Assembly: GCA_963667005.1 (NCBI GenBank)
Contig: OY762937.1
Span: 3,857,065 to 3,921,064 of the forward strand
Reading direction: 5' to 3'
Source of the DNA: G963662605 sp963667005
GTDB taxonomy: Bacteria > Bacteroidota > Ignavibacteria > Ignavibacteriales > Ignavibacteriaceae
Length of the DNA stretch: 64,000 nt
Part shown: piece after piece, positions 59,469 through 64,000 of the stretch
Numbering within the stretch: position 1 is the first letter of the stretch
Layout of the letters: the number at the start of each line of letters is the position of its first letter
The notes under the pieces: generated by a model
Seen by the model: the letters and a program-made list of their open reading frames with translations, nothing else
The model's database searches: none
Told to the model about the DNA's origin: nothing
Program-made: the position numbers and the translations under genes

Positions 59469-62306
59469 ATGGCTGATGAAACTATCTCAAAAAATGAATA
59501 TTATCGTGTCGTTATCAATCTTGATAGTGAAAACGATACCTCGGTCGGAATAAATTTCGATAATTTCATCCACAAAAAGGAGTTTCAGGAGATTCTTCTC
59601 CTCATGGATAATACATTTGAGAAAATCGAGAGACTTGGGCAACCAGATGATTGTCAAAAAATCGAACCGGAAATCGTCAGGAATAGATATCATGATACAA
59701 TTCTTTTGGAGGGATCAAGAGGCAGCGGGAAAACGACATTTATCTATAAACTCTTATCTACAATAAACAAAGGGAAATACCCTGGTGAACTAACCTTTCC
59801 TAAAAAAATGTTTGATCTCAACAAAGTTGAGGTAATTGAGTTACTGGATCCAACACTCATTGAAGAAAAAGCACACATATTTGTAAATATAATAGCGCGG
59901 ATAAAAGATAAAGTTATTAAAAAGACAATGGGGATAAACTGTACTCCTAATAAGAAACTTTTAGAAAACTACCATTCTTGGGAGGACTCTTTAAAAAAGT
60001 TAGCCGCGGGGCTCCCGAGCATTGATGGAGTTGCTAACGACGCAGTCAAAAATCAAGACTGGCTTGATCCGGAATTCGCAATGGAGCAAGGAATAAATCA
60101 AGTCACTGCCGCCAATTGGCTTGAAGAAAGATTCCATCTTTTTGTACAAAAGAGTCTTGAAATTCTTTGTAAAAAGGCCTTTTTAATTTGCATTGACGAC
60201 ACAGACACAAATTTCTCCAAGGGTTGGCCCGTGTTGGAAACAATTAGAAAATACTTAACCACTCCTCAAATTATCACCGTGCTGTGTGGTGACGTGAGTT
60301 TATTCACTGTGTTGTCAAGAAAACACCAATGGCAGCAATTTGGAAAAGAATTAATGGAAATCGAGGTGCACAACGACGAAGATTTTCAAAAATATAATTC
60401 CATGGTGACTCACTTAGAAGAACAATACTTATTAAAAATTCTCAAGGCCGAGAGGCGCATTACACTTGCGACACTTCAGCAGAAATTAGATTCTGGTTTA
60501 TATAAGATTGAAGTTTCAAAGTCTGAAACGTCGACTCTTTCTTTACAAGACCACTATAGCGAAATATTCAGTAAACTTGGCATAAGAGATGTACGGATTC
60601 AGATAGACTTCCATCAGTTTTTAACTAATCTGCCTATAAGAAGCCAGATTCAGTTTCTTAAAATAATGTCGCGAGCCAACTTTCAAAATGGCATCCCTGC
60701 TCAAGCATCAGATTCCGATGCTACAAAGGCATTAATTCCAATCTTCTGGAGTGATTTAACCAACAAGGGGATTGACCCGGCTATAATCAGAGATCATAGC
60801 GATTTATTAAATATCCATTTATTGCAATATCTTTTAAAAAACGATATTTTGACTCAGGGATATTCATTCAGACCATCTTTCAGCGATGTGAATTTAAATG
60901 GATCTCAATTTGCAGCAGGGCTAGTATTCAGTATAAATACAAGTTTGAAGCCGGGTTTAATATTTGAATACTGGCTGAGGATCGGTTTAACAAGAGAAAT
61001 ATCATCATTGTTTACCCCAAAGATAAAGGAACAACAATCGCTCCCGGTTGGGCCTTCGCTAGAAAATTTTTTATCTCACTGTAGTATTTTGAGCAAAAAA
61101 AATAGCATCAATACTACCAGAATGGTTATTTCATACATCCATGGTATTTGCAATTGGAATTCATTGGATAAAAAAACCAAGGGCAAGACCCGGCTTACGA
61201 CTAGTTCATGGCTTGGAACTCTCCCCTTAAACAATAAACAGTTGAATCTTGAGAAAGAGCTATCTTACCTTTCTCCGCCATCAAAAATAATCGCAAATTT
61301 AGCATTCTCCAATGCTATCGACCACCGGGGATACAGAGTACCAATATTGTCAATTCATGGCTTAGTGGCTATATTTGGCGAGATTCTTGAATCACAGGAT
61401 GGAGTTCAAGGATTATCCTATGATAAGCGTGTTAAAATTATTTCAAATATTTTATTTAAAAGTGCTCAATCGCGCGATTATCCGCTACCAAGCTGGTTAA
61501 ATTCAAGAAATAGCATAATGGCGAATGAAGCAGAACCAGAGGATGTAATAGCAGAAGAGGATTTGCTTGGCCTTCAAAATGTGTCGGCTTTGATATTTAG
61601 TTGGTATAATGATCATCCAAAAACTCCAATTCACCCAAACCTGTTAGCTAAATCAATAACCAGGTTTTTTTATATTCTAAATGCAATTGACAGTAAAAGC
61701 AAAGATATTGAAAGCGATAAGGATGGTCAAAAACAAAACCCGGCAACGATGATGCATAGATATATAATAGCTTTTCTACATTCTGTAATAATAGAGGAAT
61801 ACTTAGAATCAACAGATTTATATAGTCCTGCTATTGAAATTAGAAATCCAATTCAGACTGATTTTATTCTCATTCATAACCTACAGAAAATAATGGAAGC
61901 AGGTAACAACCTCAACGCTTTGCCACTATCAAAATGGCTATGTGCTTGCCCTCTATGGTATTATTTTATTAACCCCAAAGAGAAGAAAACTTTATATTTA
62001 TTAGGTCATTTTGCATTCAATAGGCCGCAAACAAACTTAGATAGTGCGGTTTTTGCCACCTTGTCCAGATTAATGGACTCAAATGCAAATAGGAAAACAC
62101 AATTTAAAATTGACAATCCAGAACATGTAAAATTTTTCATTGACTATTGTCGCCAAGAAAAATTGACACCTAATGACATCATGCGTGAGGGAGAGAAATA
62201 TCTCGTTGACAAACTTAGAGATAAATGGAAAGGTCAGTACGATTTTCGGAAAAATAATGCAGGTGCAATTATTAGACGAATTAGCAGCGGCAAACTGACA
62301 TGGTAA
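59469..62306 (+). CDS. rdrA: RADAR defence ATPase RdrA
   Basis: 945-residue P-loop ATPase, the partner of the adenosine-deaminase-like gene downstream. In the RADAR system RdrA forms rings that associate with RdrB and together confer resistance to phages. The ATPase core is N-terminal: Walker A GSRGSGKT at about 82-89, Walker B LICIDDTD with D243-D244, and sensor-type TVLCGDVSLF near 274. A long helical C-terminal region with no recognised domain follows. The gene begins after a strong ribosome site and ends inside the start of rdrB (7-base overlap), so the two are coupled. The size and gene pair fit the family well; the assignment rests on this pairing. Confidence 0.8.
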   Translation: MADETISKNEYYRVVINLDSENDTSVGINFDNFIHKKEFQEILLLMDNTFEKIERLGQPDDCQKIEPEIVRNRYHDTILLEGSRGSGKTTFIYKLLSTINKGKYPGELTFPKKMFDLNKVEVIELLDPTLIEEKAHIFVNIIARIKDKVIKKTMGINCTPNKKLLENYHSWEDSLKKLAAGLPSIDGVANDAVKNQDWLDPEFAMEQGINQVTAANWLEERFHLFVQKSLEILCKKAFLICIDDTDTNFSKGWPVLETIRKYLTTPQIITVLCGDVSLFTVLSRKHQWQQFGKELMEIEVHNDEDFQKYNSMVTHLEEQYLLKILKAERRITLATLQQKLDSGLYKIEVSKSETSTLSLQDHYSEIFSKLGIRDVRIQIDFHQFLTNLPIRSQIQFLKIMSRANFQNGIPAQASDSDATKALIPIFWSDLTNKGIDPAIIRDHSDLLNIHLLQYLLKNDILTQGYSFRPSFSDVNLNGSQFAAGLVFSINTSLKPGLIFEYWLRIGLTREISSLFTPKIKEQQSLPVGPSLENFLSHCSILSKKNSINTTRMVISYIHGICNWNSLDKKTKGKTRLTTSSWLGTLPLNNKQLNLEKELSYLSPPSKIIANLAFSNAIDHRGYRVPILSIHGLVAIFGEILESQDGVQGLSYDKRVKIISNILFKSAQSRDYPLPSWLNSRNSIMANEAEPEDVIAEEDLLGLQNVSALIFSWYNDHPKTPIHPNLLAKSITRFFYILNAIDSKSKDIESDKDGQKQNPATMMHRYIIAFLHSVIIEEYLESTDLYSPAIEIRNPIQTDFILIHNLQKIMEAGNNLNALPLSKWLCACPLWYYFINPKEKKTLYLLGHFAFNRPQTNLDSAVFATLSRLMDSNANRKTQFKIDNPEHVKFFIDYCRQEKLTPNDIMREGEKYLVDKLRDKWKGQYDFRKNNAGAIIRRISSGKLTW

Positions 62307-64000
62307 TCTCTCCGGTTTTGCGTCAATTATTTATGGACAAAATCTCCTTACGTGAGTATTCGCAGGGTGTGCTGCCGGATTTTGACGATGTAAAAAGAAG
62401 GTTGTTCTTATTGGAGCGTTCTCTTAATAGGAATTTGCCGGATCATTATTATAAAAATGCGGAGGATAATTCGCTTGAGGGGATCAAGACATTTGAAGAA
62501 TTGATGTCCGAAGGACTTATCAAACTCAGTACTGCACACCTTGAATTAAGGGATGGTATTATTATAATTAATACCAAGGCTTTAGACGATTGGCAGATTT
62601 TGCTGACCTTGAGTTCGCCACTTTTACATGTTTCTTCGGCAATTTTTAAGTATGGCAATTTCTTGCATGGGAACAGAAATGCAGAATATTTATTAGATTT
62701 TGCCGAACAGTATATTGCCCCCAATGCGCATATAACTGCCCTGCCATCCCCTTTTTTCAATCAAATGGAATCTCTGACTGCCGATCAAGGATTATATGAT
62801 TTGCACATTCACCTCAACGGCTCAACTGAAACCGACGTTCTTTGGCAGGACATTATTCGACAACCAATAGCGGTCTATAGAATTATACAGGGAGAGTATA
62901 ATAATAGGCATTCCCGGGAAAAAGTCAGAGAGCAAATTGAGGCTGAAGACTCAGAACTAACCCCGTATCTTTTCTACCGCCGGCTCAGAACAGCTCAACG
63001 GCTTAGAAAATTGATGGTCTGCCGGATATTTAATCAAAGCAATGGACATGAATTCGATTTTGCCGAATTCATGCGAATAGATAGTATATATGAGTATGAC
63101 ATGCCCCGCATAGTCAATCATCCCATGGAAAAAATATTTGAAGGGAAGCTTACACCGTATTCCAAAGAAATGGATATATGTCTTGAATCGCTTATGTACA
63201 TTCTCGTCATTGATGAGATTAAGAAAAACAACAACAAGCAATTGGCGCACGTATTCCATTTTTATCTTCTTATTCTCGGCTTCGTAAATCGTTTTATTGT
63301 GCAACAAATGCATCAAAACGGGTTTGATCAGTTTCAGAAAATAACCGTCAATGGTTTCCGTGATTTCTCCGAAAAAGAATACTTTAATCGTTTCAGGCAA
63401 TTACATGGGAATAGAAAAAGAAACCTAAAGCATCTTGAGGGCAGATTTTCGCCAAAATCCGAAGTTGCAAAGAACTTCAAACAACTTATGGAAATCAAGA
63501 AAGGCTTTGATAAATTCCAAAATGAAGAGGAGAGCAATTCGTTTAGGTTACAACTTATCGCCCACCTCATTAAAAAGCCCGACGATTATAAAGTCGAAGA
63601 GCAAAACGCATTCTCTTTGAGAATACGCCATCATAAGAACCGGTTAGATTACTATAAAACCGCCCGAGCATTGACAATTCTTCACGAGCAAAAGAAATTC
63701 TCTTCATTACTCGTCGGCATTGATGCAGCCGCCAATGAACTTGATACCCCCCCTGAAGTTTTTGCTCCCGTTTATCGCTATCTGCGAAGAAAAGATTTTC
63801 AACACTTCACTTACCATGTTGGGGAAGACTTTCATCACCTCATCGGAGGATTGAGAGCAATATATGAGGCTGTAGATTTTCTTGATTTACGCTCCGGCGA
63901 CCGTATCGGACATGCAACTGCCGCCGGTATAGATCCCGGCTTATGGCACAAAAACATCGGTGATACATTTTATATTTCACGCGGCGAGTGGGTAGATGAT
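62300..64000 (+). CDS. rdrB: RADAR adenosine-deaminase-like protein RdrB, 3' end beyond the window
   Basis: The frame opens at ATG 62300, within the last codons of rdrA, and runs without a stop to the window edge (567 residues seen; the family is about 800). The N-terminal part is helical. LYDLHIHLNGSTE with H169 and H171 is the metal-binding HxH of adenosine deaminases; YHVGEDF with H506, E509 and D510 is the catalytic HxGE-type motif; RIGHATAAG with H538 corresponds to the next histidine. The final metal Asp lies beyond the window. RdrB deaminates adenosine nucleotides or RNA adenosines in infected cells, according to published RADAR work. The coding overlap with rdrA is a strong sign of a joint complex. 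Confidence 0.85.
   Translation, partial: MVISPVLRQLFMDKISLREYSQGVLPDFDDVKRRLFLLERSLNRNLPDHYYKNAEDNSLEGIKTFEELMSEGLIKLSTAHLELRDGIIIINTKALDDWQILLTLSSPLLHVSSAIFKYGNFLHGNRNAEYLLDFAEQYIAPNAHITALPSPFFNQMESLTADQGLYDLHIHLNGSTETDVLWQDIIRQPIAVYRIIQGEYNNRHSREKVREQIEAEDSELTPYLFYRRLRTAQRLRKLMVCRIFNQSNGHEFDFAEFMRIDSIYEYDMPRIVNHPMEKIFEGKLTPYSKEMDICLESLMYILVIDEIKKNNNKQLAHVFHFYLLILGFVNRFIVQQMHQNGFDQFQKITVNGFRDFSEKEYFNRFRQLHGNRKRNLKHLEGRFSPKSEVAKNFKQLMEIKKGFDKFQNEEESNSFRLQLIAHLIKKPDDYKVEEQNAFSLRIRHHKNRLDYYKTARALTILHEQKKFSSLLVGIDAAANELDTPPEVFAPVYRYLRRKDFQHFTYHVGEDFHHLIGGLRAIYEAVDFLDLRSGDRIGHATAAGIDPGLWHKNIGDTFYISRGEWVDD

Overview
The window looks like a chromosomal segment of a Gram-negative bacterium of the Bacteroidota/Chlorobiota/Ignavibacteriota group. 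Four secreted proteins (a pectate-lyase-like protein at 2372, a deacetylase at 24748, a beta-propeller at 30092 and a 1,425-residue repeat protein at 33268) end in the type IX secretion sorting tail with its YPNPFNP motif, which is typical of Ignavibacteria-like lineages. Outer-membrane proteins, lipoproteins, a TolC tripartite pump and a 14-subunit-type complex I (nuoGHI) agree with this. The species cannot be named from the sequence.

Layout. 1-4.2 kb: 3' part of a hybrid histidine kinase, a secreted pectate-lyase-like protein and a decayed second copy of its sorting tail. 4.3-7.3 kb: an AT-rich accessory patch with a PIN-domain protein, a PD-(D/E)XK-like nuclease gene broken by an in-frame TGA, and 700 bp of nested palindromes. 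7.3-16.6 kb: small enzymes and regulators, including an AraC/ester cyclase/NAD(P)-binding protein/extradiol dioxygenase group. 16.8-24.6 kb: a W-rich lipoprotein, a tetR-emrA-emrB-tolC efflux operon with an inverted-repeat operator, and small lipoproteins. 24.7-31.3 kb: exported carbohydrate-active and beta-propeller proteins, an AraC regulator and a membrane-anchored serine hydrolase. 32.2-33.1 kb: an initiator tRNA locus full of short palindromes with a GIY-YIG gene. 33.3-42.5 kb: the giant repeat protein, small enzymes and a DUF3142/repeat lipoprotein pair. 42.8-45.5 kb: a tyrosine recombinase next to two convergent genes bounded by perfect 31-bp inverted repeats. 45.7-51.2 kb: housekeeping and redox genes and comM. 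51.3-59 kb: sigma factor/membrane protein pair, nuoIHG, a M16 peptidase and an aminotransferase, with several repeat clusters. 59.2-64 kb: rdrA and the start of rdrB, a RADAR phage-defence pair sitting beside the amputated 3' end of an RNA methyltransferase gene; rdrB runs off the window.

The most interesting items are: (1) the 1.77-kb recombinase-linked cassette at 43717-45488, in which each gene's start codon lies inside an inverted repeat and a promoter-like -35 box lies just outside, so that inversion would exchange which of two proteins (a GNAT-like membrane protein or a methyltransferase) is expressed; (2) the initiator tRNA gene nested between the two halves of a palindrome-riddled second copy; (3) the RADAR module and the gene it appears to have displaced; and (4) several families of dispersed palindromic elements placed directly after stop codons or inside the nuo cluster.

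All calls rest on reading the sequence and on knowledge of the families; no database search was possible.
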